A stretch of DNA of 64,000 nt from Doris montereyensis (GCA_037039925.1 JAXRKP010001366.1:53501-117500); one strand, 5' to 3'; shown: positions 33,601 to 43,221, numbered from the stretch's first letter. Numbers and translations: made by a program. The notes: generated from the letters alone by a model not told the origin.

Positions 33601-35554
33601 CAAGATTATGGGATGTTTCAAAGTATTATACTATTCTTTTCTAGGTTTCTTAAAAACAAACATTCAAATAACAGAAAAAATTGTTTCAAATATGCTATTT
33701 TCTCAAAATGTTACTTTTTGACAATGATTTGCAATATTTGTTTTTAATTATTATCTGATTGCCCCCAATTTTAGTATATAGCATCTATGAAGCAATACAA
33801 ATTTTCACCCAGTTGCGATTTTTGATATCGTTTAAATATTTTTCAAAAAGAATTCACAAAAAATGGAAAAGTTGCTATATGCATATTTAAAAAGATCATG
33901 AAATTAAAAGCGTTTGATTTATCAAAAATCCTTACTGGCTGTGGTTAGATATTGAACCGAATAATGTGTGTTCACAGTTACAACCAAATCTGTTCAAAAC
34001 TGAAAAAGCCTATTTAGGTTGAAGTTGCTGATATTTTCGCAATGAAAATCCAAGATGGCGGCGTTCCCATAGCAACCATATGATAAACAAATTTTTTCCC
34101 ATTTTTTTTGCAGCTCATTTAAACATGATAAGTTCAATAGTAGTGGTTAAAATGATCCGTTTTAAAGAGTTTAAAAAAATTTTCCTTAAGAATAACAAGC
34201 ATTTCATAGACTTTTGAACGTTTCATGCAAATAAATGTCATATACTCCATATTTCGATATTTTAAAGCAAAAGCTCAATTTCAAGACCTGCTCCCCACCC
34301 CCCCACTCCTACTTAAATGTGAGCAGATATCAGAGAAAATTTGCAAATCACCATAAACCAAAATGTACCAACAAACAGGTCTCAGGCAATTTCCACCAAC
34401 TTTTGTTCACAATTGAAAGTTTCAGTTGTGAAACTAAATGCAAGAAGGAGGGAAAAGTAGCAAATTGATATAGAGAAACAAAAGGAAAGCTCACTAAACA
34501 TTCGAAACAGCTCATTTACATTACAAGATAAATAAATGATAAGTGAGAGAGAGAGAAATATGGAGTAAATCAAATAGACAGACAGCCATAGAAAAAAAAG
34601 AAATATTTTTTTGTTATCCATTCCTGATCTGATTGAATGAAAAGGCTGCAGGTTTTGGTCTCCAAATGGAGGATATGACGGTCCAGAGGCAAGGTGTCAG
34701 CCTCTTTGGGTTTTGCCCCAAAAACTTTGAATAATTATCCCATACACCGGAAAGTAGAATGGGAACTGATAAAGAAAGAAAGAAAAGAAAGAAAGTTCTT
34801 AGGGTAAAACCCAATCCCCGCTGGTTTAGGCAGTTAAAGGTCCTTTGACGGTTTACAGGGTAGTCAGCGCAAAATTTTAAAAAAGTCGTACCAAAAACCC
34901 TGAGATCACCTTAGTTGTCGATGTGGGTAAAATCAAATTAAACAAATTAAAAAATCAAAAATTTTTTGGTGTGTTGTATTCATGCTCATGATAGAAGATA
35001 CAGTCATGCTTTTATTTGGCATTCGATTGTTTCAGTATTCTTAGTTTTACGGTTCAATTTCATTTAGTTTTTTAGCCTCAGGTAATTGCATTGTCACGTG
35101 TAGGAATGTTATTTTTGATCTCAAAAATGTTTTGTATCTCATTCAGATCTGCCCAGGTCGGAACCTTTCATTTCCATACAACACAGCACAGCGAAAACGT
35201 AACGCCGAGAGGGATGCTGTTGATGGTATTGAAGATCTAGAAAATGTAACAGAAGCAGAAGCCCCTACTCCGAGGAGAAGAAGCCGCGTCCGTTCAGAAT
35301 CAGAACAATCTGTACAGTCAGCACCAAACACTCCCAAAAGACATTCAGGAATGCCAGAAGCTGGATTCTTCAAAGGTTCTGCAGAAAGTATCCCATTAGC
35401 ACTGAGAGGATCAAAGGACAATCTGGCAATGAAAGGCTCTAAAGATAACCTGGCAAAACGAGCCATGATAGCGAGCTCTCGGGGAAAATTTGAAAAATTT
35501 ACGAGCAGCCTCCCAGGAGCAGCTTCAGCCTTTGACAGTGTCTCCTCTCAATGA
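15329..35554 (+). CDS. SERINC: Serine incorporator (SERINC/TMS family), 13 exons
   Basis: Exons: 15329-15349, 19071-19239, 19827-20005, 22907-22983, 24158-24251, 24565-24608, 26410-26580, 26727-26822, 27561-27777, 29747-29789, 31333-31470, 32648-32762 and 35147-35554. All joins are GT-AG and phase-compatible, giving about 589 residues once two single-base shifts (exons 2 and 11) are discounted. SERINC hallmarks appear in order: [23 protein letters not shown], a HNG start of the third membrane segment, [49 protein letters not shown] and [19 protein letters not shown]. Family members are polytopic membrane proteins, first linked to serine incorporation into lipids and later to lipid scrambling. 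The ~136-residue Ser/Arg-rich tail is longer than in vertebrate SERINCs (usually 450-480 residues in all). Which paralogue this is cannot be decided here. Confidence 0.92.
15420..16990 (+). mobile_element. APE-type LINE, 5'-truncated, in SERINC intron 1
   Basis: RT-domain blocks are spread over several frames: [79 protein letters not shown] and [10 protein letters not shown] (catalytic DD at about 16198), then a C-terminal SAEMKYL and WFEHVNKM region. It is the same family as the LINE at 47745-52889. Stops and shifts show it is dead. It lies in the sense direction of SERINC. Confidence 0.85.
17213..17500 (+). repeat. tRNA-derived SINE family 1
   Basis: The clearest copy. A box GGTAGTCCAGAGGTAAGG, B box GTGGGTTTGAGTCTC, body with CCTAGTCCCATCGGAGAC and GTGTACGTTAAAGATTCCTT, and 3' end GGTAATTCAAATCAAATC. 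In SERINC intron 1. Confidence 0.83.
17799..17943 (-). repeat. tRNA-derived SINE family 2, 5' part
   Basis: The complement carries GTGGCGTCGGTGGCCGAGCG (A-box region) and a B box within CCTGAGTTTGAATCC, as in the full copy at 44108. The 3' half is missing. Confidence 0.8.
18080..18405 (+). repeat. Dispersed repeat family 5, third copy
   Basis: TATATATAAAGCTGACTGTC, then GGTTCTTATTG, GCCTGCGATC and ACTTGATATCACCC in the same order as at 13655-14345. Confidence 0.6.
19071..19239 (+). CDS. SERINC: SERINC exon 2 (one extra base)
   Basis: Acceptor ttatctccag, donor gtgagt. The Cys-rich start [16 protein letters not shown] is in one frame. The remainder ([17 protein letters not shown], then [11 protein letters not shown]) is in the next, with the switch at the T run 19116-19120. 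The length is 169; with one T fewer it is 168, as the phase-0 borders need. Confidence 0.88.
19827..20005 (+). CDS. SERINC: SERINC exon 3
   Basis: Encodes an extracellular segment, FVGHEAVYR, the membrane helix [16 protein letters not shown] and ASIHNG. Acceptor gcccaacag, donor gtaagt, phase 0 in and 2 out. Confidence 0.92.
20190..20480 (+). repeat. Degenerate ~40-bp tandem repeat in SERINC intron 3
   Basis: Recurring phrase ATTCTATTGTCTGACAAAGC followed by ATTAAATACATT with much variation. A related stretch appears at 21130-21300. Confidence 0.65.
21538..21840 (+). repeat. CA / TG-rich microsatellites
   Basis: (CA)n at 21540-21562 and TG/TGTA-rich sequence at 21742-21842, in SERINC intron 3. 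Confidence 0.85.
22490..22565 (+). repeat. ATCATATCTT ~10-bp tandem repeat
   Basis: ATCATATCTT / ATCATATTTT units in succession in SERINC intron 3. Confidence 0.85.
22907..22983 (+). CDS. SERINC: SERINC exon 4
   Basis: Membrane helix [20 protein letters not shown]. Acceptor cctgcag, donor gtaagt, phase 2 in and 1 out. Confidence 0.92.
23489..23710 (-). repeat. tRNA-derived SINE family 2, 5'-truncated
   Basis: The complement of AAGTTCCTTCAAGGCCCTTA, TAGCGTGAAGC, AATCACCTCC and CTTTACCAAGGAACACAACG matches the family body. The tRNA-like head is lost after 23706. Confidence 0.82.
23745..24060 (-). mobile_element. LINE remnant (RT C-terminal part), antisense in intron 4
   Basis: The minus strand reads [20 protein letters not shown] and an [16 protein letters not shown] block, the conserved C-terminal region of APE-type LINEs, with breaks. 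Confidence 0.65.
24158..24251 (+). CDS. SERINC: SERINC exon 5
   Basis: Encodes [20 protein letters not shown] and the family signature FSHAWNASW. Acceptor tcatcag, donor gtaaga. Confidence 0.93.
24565..24608 (+). CDS. SERINC: SERINC exon 6 (44 bp)
   Basis: Short exon encoding [14 protein letters not shown] between cttttgcag and gtaagg. Its phases (2 in, 1 out) match both neighbours. Confidence 0.85.
24955..25962. mobile_element. Putative TIR element with pogo-like end in SERINC intron 6
   Basis: The left end TA-CAGTGGTGTCGGCCTAAGAA is mirrored on the right by GGGTTCTTAGGTCGCTCTGC (25939-25958). Subterminal repeats CTTAGAACCCGGTCTG occur at both ends (25083 and 25889). Only short unclear reading frames lie inside. 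The right terminal bases and TA duplication are not clean. Confidence 0.5.
26410..26580 (+). CDS. SERINC: SERINC exon 7
   Basis: Two membrane helices, [20 protein letters not shown] and [20 protein letters not shown], separated by [11 protein letters not shown]. Acceptor tttctgcag, donor gtaagt. Confidence 0.92.
26616..26636 (+). repeat. G run in SERINC intron 7
   Basis: Eighteen bases that are nearly all G after GGGAGG, close to the exon 7 donor. Length in such runs is error-prone. Confidence 0.7.
26727..26822 (+). CDS. SERINC: SERINC exon 8
   Basis: Encodes [20 protein letters not shown] then [12 protein letters not shown], strongly family-specific. Acceptor ctcttccag, donor gtaagt. Confidence 0.93.
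27140..27475 (+). repeat. Putative SINE family 3
   Basis: B-box-like ATGGTTCAAACCCC (27179-27192), a body with TTGACTCAGCTGCGAATAAG and a simple TATC-type 3' end (CCATCTTTATCTTTATCACT). It lies just before SERINC exon 9. Only one copy is seen here. Confidence 0.55.
27561..27777 (+). CDS. SERINC: SERINC exon 9
   Basis: Encodes a polar loop with [12 protein letters not shown] and the helix [18 protein letters not shown]. Acceptor tttgatgtag. The donor gtactc is weak, but phase 2 joins to exon 10 as SLGTSNQ. Confidence 0.88.
28735..29665 (+). repeat. 30-bp minisatellite in SERINC intron 9
   Basis: Alternating 15-mers of the type TACATGTCTAAATGG and TACACATCTAAATGG, about 30 pairs. A 299-bp higher-order duplication is visible: the rare phrase GATAGACATCTGTGTGATAA occurs at 28955 and 29254. 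Confidence 0.95.
29747..29789 (+). CDS. SERINC: SERINC exon 10 (43 bp)
   Basis: Encodes [14 protein letters not shown] between tttccag and gtaagt. It lies just past the 30-bp minisatellite of intron 9. Confidence 0.85.
30378..30625 (+). repeat. (ATT)n microsatellite
   Basis: About 80 ATT triplets with a few ATG/TTT interruptions, in SERINC intron 10. Confidence 0.97.
31020..31260 (-). mobile_element. Possible LINE C-terminal remnant in intron 10
   Basis: The minus strand has a degraded reading of the type seen at RT C-termini (a TAS...EDSKEGV-like block and RLVRIINN). Similarity is weak and many stops occur. Confidence 0.3.
31333..31470 (+). CDS. SERINC: SERINC exon 11 (one extra base)
   Basis: [13 protein letters not shown] is in phase 0 from the acceptor tctttcag; [18 protein letters not shown] is in the next frame, with the switch at AAAA 31371-31374. 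With one A fewer, length 137 fits the borders (0 in, 2 out). Confidence 0.85.
31660..31945 (+). repeat. tRNA-derived SINE family 1
   Basis: CGAGGTTCAGAGGTAAGGTG (A box), ACACCTAGTCCCATCAGAGA, GCAGGGCAGTCCAGGC and the GGTAAAATCAAAACC end. In SERINC intron 11. Confidence 0.78.
32053..32330 (-). repeat. tRNA-derived SINE family 2
   Basis: The complement starts GTGGCGTCGGGGGTCGAGTG and ends at GGCATTTAAGGAACTT. In SERINC intron 11. Confidence 0.83.
32648..32762 (+). CDS. SERINC: SERINC exon 12
   Basis: Encodes [20 protein letters not shown] and WTLFVPQ, the last membrane helix. Acceptor tttctccag, donor gtgagt. Confidence 0.93.
32763..34671. other. SERINC intron 12, first part
   Basis: AT-rich, no coding signal or recognised repeat apart from a GA-rich stretch at 34540-34560. 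Confidence 0.4.
34672..34950 (+). repeat. tRNA-derived SINE family 1
   Basis: ACGGTCCAGAGGCAAGGTGT (A box); B-box region disrupted. Contains TTTACAGGGTAGTCAGCGC, GAGATCACCTTAGTTG and the GTAAAATCAAATTAAAC end. Confidence 0.75.
35147..35554 (+). CDS. SERINC: SERINC exon 13 (long cytoplasmic tail)
   Basis: Starts [19 protein letters not shown] and runs 135 residues to TGA (35552-35554). The tail is rich in Arg, Ser and acidic clusters ([15 protein letters not shown]) with two GSKDNLA repeats. The same frame continues past TGA and a TAG (35558-35560) to another stop near 35711, with a further GSKDNL and a GSREDLSS motif. Confidence 0.85.
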   Translation: MCPGRNLSFPYNTAQRKRNAERDAVDGIEDLENVTEAEAPTPRRRSRVRSESEQSVQSAPNTPKRHSGMPEAGFFKGSAESIPLALRGSKDNLAMKGSKDNLAKRAMIASSRGKFEKFTSSLPGAASAFDSVSSQ

Positions 35555-36008
35555 GTCTAGAGAACGGATATACAAAGCAAAGCCCAAGGCCAAGGATCGC
35601 AAGCTGGGGGTTCAAAGGATAATTTAAACCAGGCTAGAGGGTCGCGTGAGGATCTTAGCTCAAATTTAAAAAGGGAAAGCTACATCTCAAACATCTCTCC
35701 ACAATATATCTGAAAATCTAACATCACCTACCAGTTCTAAAGCAAAGAGTCCTCGCCTGTCAAATCTAGTCTAATTTGTATCTTTTTCATCACCCGATAT
35801 TTTGTTTTGCGCTCAACGAAATTTTAATAACAATTATGTAAAATTTATTTTCCCCCATAGTTTTTACAAAGTTAAACAAACAGTATTGAGAAGTAAGCGC
35901 CCTCAATTATTTTTGCACACAGGTATTCCTTTTAATCAAATTCTTATGATGTGGCCTTTGCAGGGATTCCTACTGTGCCTTGAGGATGAACGTTTCTGTC
36001 AAACCTGT
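35555..36008 (+). other. SERINC 3' UTR / fossil tail
   Basis: Contains the in-frame continuation of the tail (to about 35711) and then AT-rich sequence. AATAAA-type signals further on (36848) could end the transcript, but the cleavage site cannot be fixed. Confidence 0.45.
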
Positions 36009-36287
36009 GACTGTTCCTTCAAGGCTGTATGGCCCATAGAGTCGGAGCATATCCTGGTTTCAGTAGCGTAAAGAGGAACAGGTAATAGTAAGCACCTCCT
36101 GGAATGGACGCTAGTCTGACACAGGTTTCTACTCACAAGCTAGTGTTTGTACCCATTTGCACCTGGGTTGAGTTGGGAAAATGCATCTTACGTGTCTTTC
36201 CCAAGGAGCACAATGTTGCCAGTATTGAAATCCGGGGCCGCATGATCTCTACTCCGGCAGCCTAACCACTCGGCCACTGACACCCCA
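36009..36287 (-). repeat. tRNA-derived SINE family 2
   Basis: The complement carries GTGTCAGTGGCCGAGTGGTT and the family body to CCTTGAAGGAAC. Placed downstream of SERINC. Confidence 0.83.
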
Positions 36288-38487
36288 AACCTATGACTGT
36301 TATTTTACCATAAAACTTTTTTGAAGAGTGCTCTGATCCGTTTGATGTTTACTCCGACATTGAATATGTAGGTTCTTCATCAATAGGTTTTCAGATATTT
36401 CAAAGAGGTTGATCTGTATCACCAAATTTAGAGCACTGAATGGAAATAATTGTTTTTAGAAAATGAATAAAACTGTTATCATATTTTCATATATTTACTG
36501 AAATTTATCTCTTTTTTTAAAGTATTAAAGGCTTCACAAAGATGGTAAATACTAAACAGAAACTGATTCTTGAGATCACTCCCTATCATGGGCAGGGTTA
36601 GAATTAGATTCAAGTAGTCAATTTATATGTTAACTATTATGAGTTGTGCCATTTATTTTATCTAACATATATATGCAAGAGTTGTGAGAATATTATGTTT
36701 GTACGAGTGAACCATTGCAGACAATGCCACTTCATCTTGCCATCAAATGATGAGGTTTATTTATTGTTTTTAGGTCATATACATCATTCCGATCATGTGT
36801 AATATGACAAGTTTTCCATAGCCTTGGTGTTTTAAATTTTCAACCTCAAATAAATGAGCTTTGATTCATAGTAATTCATATCTTTATATTTTTATTTATC
36901 AGTGCCTCATGATCTAAATTTGAATTACAACTGTTCTGTCTTCCTGCTTTTGATATTAGTGGTTGGCCCCATGGACAAATGTATTTTATTCTTACTGCTT
37001 ACCACGTTTTGGGATTTTTAGATCTAGATGGTTGCAGTTGATTTACGTCTTCTTTATCTTTAGTTATGGAAAATCATTTAGAGAGGGAAATAAGATGATG
37101 TCCCTTGGCACAGCTAGTCTGTCTCCGTCTGTGTGCACCTCTCCTTCGTTGATATCAGTTTCAAACTGTTGATTCATGATACGGAAAGAAGCCTCCTCTG
37201 GAAAACTTCACACCCCAGAGGCATATTTTTGTGTGTTTAGCTTTCTCCACCATAAGTGAACTCATCACAGCTTTGAGGAATGCCTTACTATTTTCTGGAC
37301 AGTCCTTTGAACTTTTACAGTTTAAAGAAATCTTACACCTACCGCATACAACCAAATTACTCAGAAAGTCTCAGTATTATGTGCATCCTATTCAGTTCTA
37401 CTATATAATTTTGCTTGCTGTCCAAATCTTTGTTTTAATGCGAAAATTTGTTTTACACGGCCCCAGATATATTCCAGATAAAATTCTCCTTTTCTGCTAC
37501 TGTCTGGCTTGCTTACAATTACCTGATATTACAATTTGTTTCTTTCCTTTATATTATTCTTATCAATCTCCAGGCTGTTTACTTTCAATGATTTTGTTGA
37601 GGAAGGGGGTTTGTGTTTATTGTTCAGGAATGTTTTAGGATGGGTTTTATTTTTGTTTGCTGTTTTTATGTTTGTGGGAGGAAAGAATGCGGGTGGGGGG
37701 GGGAGATATTTGGTATTTTCTGTAGAAGCTTTTTGTGTTTTTATTTAGATCTTTTAAATCCATGAACGAGTGAATACAATTTTCCTTGTCAACTACCATT
37801 TAATTTCAATATGGGCAGTGATTCTATGATGTTTATGACAGTATTTCAGGTGATTTAGAGACTGAGAACACAGTAAACTGTCTTTGTCTATGTGTCACAA
37901 ATTCTTAAATCTTTCTGTTGTGGTATTTTAACCGTACGTGTAAATCAAATCAATTGAATACTGATTTTATGAAACAGAATATTCAGAATTTTTATCTATC
38001 ATCTTTGTATCAACACGTAATCAAAAATGTTTGCACTTCAAAGGTGCCACACTGTACCAAACTATGTTGTACCCGGTCTTGAGCCCAAATTGAGTTGATT
38101 TTTTTCTCTCCACAATCATCAATTTGATGTATGTAGGATTTTATCACAGTTGAAACCCAGTTTGAATGAAAGGGGTCAAATATATTGCATGTATTGATAG
38201 ACAAAAGTAGTTGTGTTTCCAAATAATTATTGGAATCTGTTTATTAAATAAATTTGGCCTCTGTTGTTCATCGATTTTTCAAAATGCTACTAACTTTTGT
38301 AACACATGTATTACTTTATCGTCTTTCATAACAGGAACAGCTGGACCCGTTTCAAATTTAAAGTAAAAATTATACTTTGTTGAAAATGTTTGTTTAATTC
38401 TGCCATAGATACCTTTTTATAGTCATGCTTTTGTTCTTTTTTAAACCTACATATTTGCACAAGGAAAAGATGAATATCACAACGATG
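36288..38487. other. Intergenic, no gene recognised
   Basis: AT-rich. Includes an AATAAA at 36848 that might serve SERINC. The open frame at 37231-37638 has hydrophobic stretches but no start context, splice logic or family similarity. Confidence 0.35.
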
Positions 38488-38489
38488 TA

Positions 38490-38937
38490 CACTCAAACCT
38501 CGCTATACCGCCTCCCACAAAAATCCATTTTGACTTAACACCAGCGTTTCACCTTTGTACGGATCAGACAGTATACAAAAACAATGAAATAGCTCATCAT
38601 ACCTCCATCTGCTACCTACCAGTGATTTGGCATTAACGTGCCTTTATAACTATTGTAAAGTATAATTTTTTACACTGCCACCAGTGTGCATTCTCACCCC
38701 CTCTTCTGAAGTGATGCAAGCGGGTAGCATCTAGATTGGCATGGTCAAAGATCATGGAGACAAAACACACGCAAAGGCATCACACGCACATTCGCAATTC
38801 ATCACTCCTCTCTCACCCTATGTAATCCAAGGCTGTCTCCTCTGTTGTAATACAGGTGTTTTTGATATAATGTTGTCCCCTTTATGACGTCTTGTTACCA
38901 TTGACACACTAGTTGGCTGTATAACGAGGTTTGAATG
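38490..38937. mobile_element. 448-bp pogo/Tigger-like MITE
   Basis: The left end CACTCAAACCTCGCTATACC and the right end (complement) CATTCAAACCTCGTTATACA form TIRs, with TA on both sides (38488-38489, 38938-38939). CAAACCTCGnTATA is a common pogo-superfamily terminal motif. No coding content. Confidence 0.85.
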
Positions 38938-39289
38938 TAATTCTTCTTTTAGCCAACAAGGCAGCACATGTTTCTATCTTTACCTGATTTACCTCCCTTC
39001 TACTTCTACTACTATATATGCGAAAAATAATTATTTCCAAAGCGATGTTTATTCCTCATCCTAATGCCTATATTGTTCCATTTGGTTTCTTTTCGATCTT
39101 GAAATTCCAACTGCCTGTCCTTTCCTTCTGCCTTATGAACATCAGGTATTTTAACATTTTGTGTCATTGATATTTTTACCTTATCCTCCCTTTCCCTCTA
39201 TTCCCTTTGTTCTGACTGTGTTCTGTTTTGTCATTTTGAATCTAATTTCTACACATGTCGTCTGATCAACGGCTTTACTTGAGATGTTA

Positions 39290-40320
39290 TTAGTGTTATG
39301 TGTTGGACATGGTGTCCGTTGTTATGTATTGATGGTGTATTTTGTTATGTGTAGGTGATGTCTGTTGTTATATGTTGATGGTGTATTTTGTTATGTGTAG
39401 GTGATGTCTGTTGTTATATGTTGATGGTGTATTTTGTTATGCGTAGGTGATGTCTGTTGTTATATGTTGATGGTGTATTTTGTTATGTGTAGGTGATGTC
39501 TGTTGTTATGTGTTGATGGTGTATTTTGTTATGTGTAGGTGGTGTCTGTTGTTATGTGTTGATGGTGTATTTTGTTATGTGTAGGTGATATCTGTTGTTA
39601 TGTGTTGATGGTGTCTATTGTTATATGTTAATGGTGTCCGTTGTTATGTGTTGATGGTGTATTTTGTTATGTGTAGGTGATGTCTGTTGTTATGTGTTGA
39701 TGGTGTCTATTGTTATGTGTTGATGGTGTATTTTGATATGTGTAGGTGGTGTCTGTTGTTATGTGTTGATGGTGTATTTTGATACGTGTAGGTCGTGTCT
39801 GTTGTTATGTGTTGATGGTGTATTTTGATATGTGTAGGTGATGTCTATTGTTATGTGTTGATGGTGTATTTTGTTATGTGTAGATGATGTCTATTGTTAT
39901 GTGTTGATGGTGTATTTTGTTATGTGTAGATGATGTCTATTGTTATGTGTTGATGGTGTATTTTGATATGTGTAGGTGATGTCTATTGTTATGTGTTGAT
40001 GGTGTATTTTGTTATGTGTAGATGATGTCTGTTGTTATGTGTTGATGGTGTATTTTGATATGAGTAGGTGGTGTCTGTTGTTATGTGTTGATGGTGTATT
40101 TTGATATGTGTAGATTGTGTCTGTTGTTATGTGTTGATGGTGTATTTTGATATGTGTAGAATGTGTCTGTTGTTATGTGTTGATGGTGTATTTTGATATG
40201 TGTAGATTGTGTCTGTTGTTATGTGTTGATGGTGTATTTTGATATGTGTAGGTGGTGTCTGTTGTTATGTGTTGATGGTGTCTATTGTTATGTGTTGGAC
40301 AGTGGTGTCTTTTGTTGTGG
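39290..40320 (+). repeat. 46-bp minisatellite
   Basis: About 20 copies of TGTTGTTATGTGTTGATGGT followed by GTATTTTGTTATGTGTAGGT and GATGTC. Shortened units occur at 39600-39720. Confidence 0.95.
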
Positions 40321-41529
40321 AATTTACACACCCGTGCTTGTTACTTTCATTCTCTCCTTGCTCCACTGTGGCTTGTGAATCTAATGTTATGTAGCAGTAT
40401 GGATGTGCTGTTGATAAATTTATCTCTGAAAGATCTGTCTTGCTTTTTTTACGCAGATTATGCACATACAAATTTCATATTTAAAATACATGTTTATTTC
40501 TTATCCAATGGTCATACAAATGTTGCTTTCAATATGAATTTGTTTTTTGTATGTTATAAATAAGTTTGTAAATCCTTTGGCATTTGCAAATTTTAAAAAA
40601 AGAAAGATTTTGGACTTTTCACATTTTCTCCTCCCATGGTTCACACCAAAGCACAATTCCAGCATATTCCTTTTATTCTCTGTGTAACATAACTTATTTG
40701 GGGGGATGGAGGAATTGTTGAGCTGCTGAGAAGAGAATCTCCCTCTGCCTTTCATTTTATATATTTTTCATATTGCTTCTACCTCTATGACTATGAGCTC
40801 AAAACACGTAAATCATTTTTGCTAAAGCCCATGTTCTGTTTCCGACAAGTTACATCTACTTGTTGTTTCCTTCAAAACGTGTGGCCTGAAATTTCAGTCA
40901 AAGGAGCTTTCAATACTTTCAGCCTATAAACGAACTGGAGATCAGGTTATAGGTGTGTCAAGGTTACTGAAATCGGGTGAGATGCTGTGAGATGCTCTGT
41001 GGGTGGTTGAAGTTGAAGGGCATTAATGGTAGGTCCTACTTTTGTTCCTTTCACTTTTTTACTTAGGTTTCATCTTTCTGGTTCCTCTTACTTTACCCTG
41101 AGACCACTCCATTTTTTGGGGAATGGGGTAAATTTCAGTGAAAAAACGTAACAAATGAAGTTCTGAGAAAATCGTGGACATTTTCTTTCACAGACATTAA
41201 GGACCTTTAGAGTCCAACGATTTTATTATTTTTTTATTTTTTTATCTTTCATATCAAGAGTTTTTCTTCAGTGAAATTTGGATTTATAGTTTGTTCACAA
41301 ACTTTACATCAGTTGTCCCCCAGCCAACCATTTGCATTCACAGTCCTTCTCTCCTAGGCAGCATACTTGCTAGGCTCTTGCCTTTGACACTTTGACTTTG
41401 ACACTGTCCTTTTCAGCTCATAGAGGGATAGTCATTCAGGCATGGTTCAAGTGAGGAAACTATAGATATATAAGGACCTTTCTTCAGTGTACATCAATGT
41501 GGAGGGGGGGGCGCTAGCCCAGCCTGCAT
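40321..41529. other. Intergenic, low-similarity repeat remnants
   Basis: No gene. 41030-41160 shares phrases (TTCCTCTTACTTTACCCTGA, GGGGTAAATTTCAGTGAAAA) with 45190-45290 and 63040-63125, suggesting an uncharacterised dispersed repeat. Confidence 0.4.
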
Positions 41530-41539
41530 TCAAGCCGTT

Positions 41540-42635
41540 ATCTGCATGGTTGTGAACATAGGACATATCCTATTGCACCGCACATCTTTTAGGTGGTAGG
41601 ACACTTCTTATTGCACCACACACATTTCAGGTGGTAGGGCACTGTCTATTACACACCGTTCAGGTGGTAGTGCACTGTCTATTACACACCATTCAGGTGG
41701 TACAGCACTTCCTAATGCACACCTTTCAGATGATAGGGCACTCCCTATGTCACCACGACACCTTTCAGGTGGGAGGACAGTTCCTATTGCACCACGACAC
41801 CTTTCAGATGGTAGGACACTTTCTATTGCAGCACCCACACATCTTTCAGGTGGTAGGGCACTTCCTATTGCACGCCTTTCAGGTAGATGGTCACTTCCTA
41901 TCCTCCTAGTGTACATCTTTCAGGTACAGTAGTCGCTGGATAAAAGCACACTTCATAGAAGCACATCTGCATAAACACACGCCTACATCTGCTGACCAAA
42001 TCTTTACTACATATAATAAAACTAAAAGTGTTCTTATAAATACAAGGTATGCATAAAAGCACGCTTTTCCTGTGTCAAAGGGCATGTGTTTATCCAGTGA
42101 CTACTGTAGTAGGACACTCCCTATTGCATATCTTTCAAGTTGTAGGACACTTCTTATTGCACATCTTTCAGGAAGTAGGTCACATCCTATTAGACATCTT
42201 TCAGGGGGTAGGTTACTTTCTTAAATCTTTCAGGTGCTAGGGCACTTCCTATTGCACACCTTTCAGGTGGTAGGGCACTCCTTATTGCACACCTTTCAGG
42301 TGGTAGGGCACTCCTTATTGCACCACACATCTTTCAGATGATAGAACACTTATTGTTGCACCTGGACACCGTTCAGGTGGTAGGAAACTTGCTATTGCAC
42401 TACACATCTTTCGTGTAGTAGGACATTTCCTATTGCATATCTTTCAGGTGGTAGGACACTTGCTTTTGCATTACACATCTTTTAAGTGGTAGATCACTTC
42501 CTATTGCATATCTTTGAGGTGGGAGGACACTTTCTTTTGCACTACATATCTTTTAAGTGGTAGATCACTTCCTATTGCATATATTCCAGGTGGTAGGTCA
42601 CTTATTGTCACACCAAGATATCTTTCAGGAAGTGG
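41540..42635 (+). repeat. 33-44-bp minisatellite, interrupted by a MITE
   Basis: Units of the type CACTTCCTATTGCACATCTT followed by TCAGGTGGTAGGA, some with an extra CCACAC/ACGACAC block. The array is split at 41926/42107 by a TIR element. Confidence 0.93.
41927..42106. mobile_element. 180-bp MITE inserted at TA inside the minisatellite
   Basis: Left end CAGTAGTCGCTGGATAAAAG; right end (complement) CAGTAGTCACTGGATAAACA. TA duplicates lie at 41925-41926 and 42107-42108. Removing the element and one TA restores the array unit TTTCAGG-TA-GTAGGACAC. Confidence 0.9.
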
Positions 42636-43221
42636 GATTGGACGCAACTGATATGATGAGAAGCACATGTGTACAGTTGTTAGGGCTCTGACCTGACAGT
42701 GACATTGGATTTGATATCTTTTTGTCTCGATTCTCGTTGATTGATGAAGACTAACACATTTGTTAACTTCCTGTCTCAATGTTTATTGCTCGATATAGAC
42801 TATCAGCATCATACCCTCTTATGATTCAATTCTTATCGTTTGATATAGGCTATTAAAATATTAACTTTGTATCTTGATTTTTATTGCTTAATATAGACTA
42901 TCAACTGTCTGAACATTTTATCTCGATTTTGGTTACTAGATTGTCAGACTGTCAGATTCGTTAAGTTTTATCTCAATTCTTATTACCTAGTAATTGGTTA
43001 GTAAAGCTATTTATATGAGCTTCCTCTTTCCGGTCATTCTTTTACAAATGATGTCTTATGTGTTTTCTCTTAATAGTCGTAATTTATTGAGATCATTGCA
43101 GATTATGATTATAATAAACAGGGTAAATTGCTGCGAATCGAAAGAAATCTTATTATTATTTGAAACAGACCTGAACTACTTCCTCATGTTCATGCTTACT
43201 AGATGTAAGTTTGTCAAGTAT

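Noticed and set aside
35143..35466. Minus-strand open frame opposite the SERINC tail
   Set aside because: It mirrors the Ser/Arg-rich plus-strand exon and has no independent support.
37231..37638. 135-residue hydrophobic open frame
   Set aside because: No family similarity, no splice or promoter context, AT-rich composition that favours Phe/Leu/Ile codons.
41608..41916. Antisense frame with repeated SALPPERC
   Set aside because: Translation of the 33-44-bp minisatellite.
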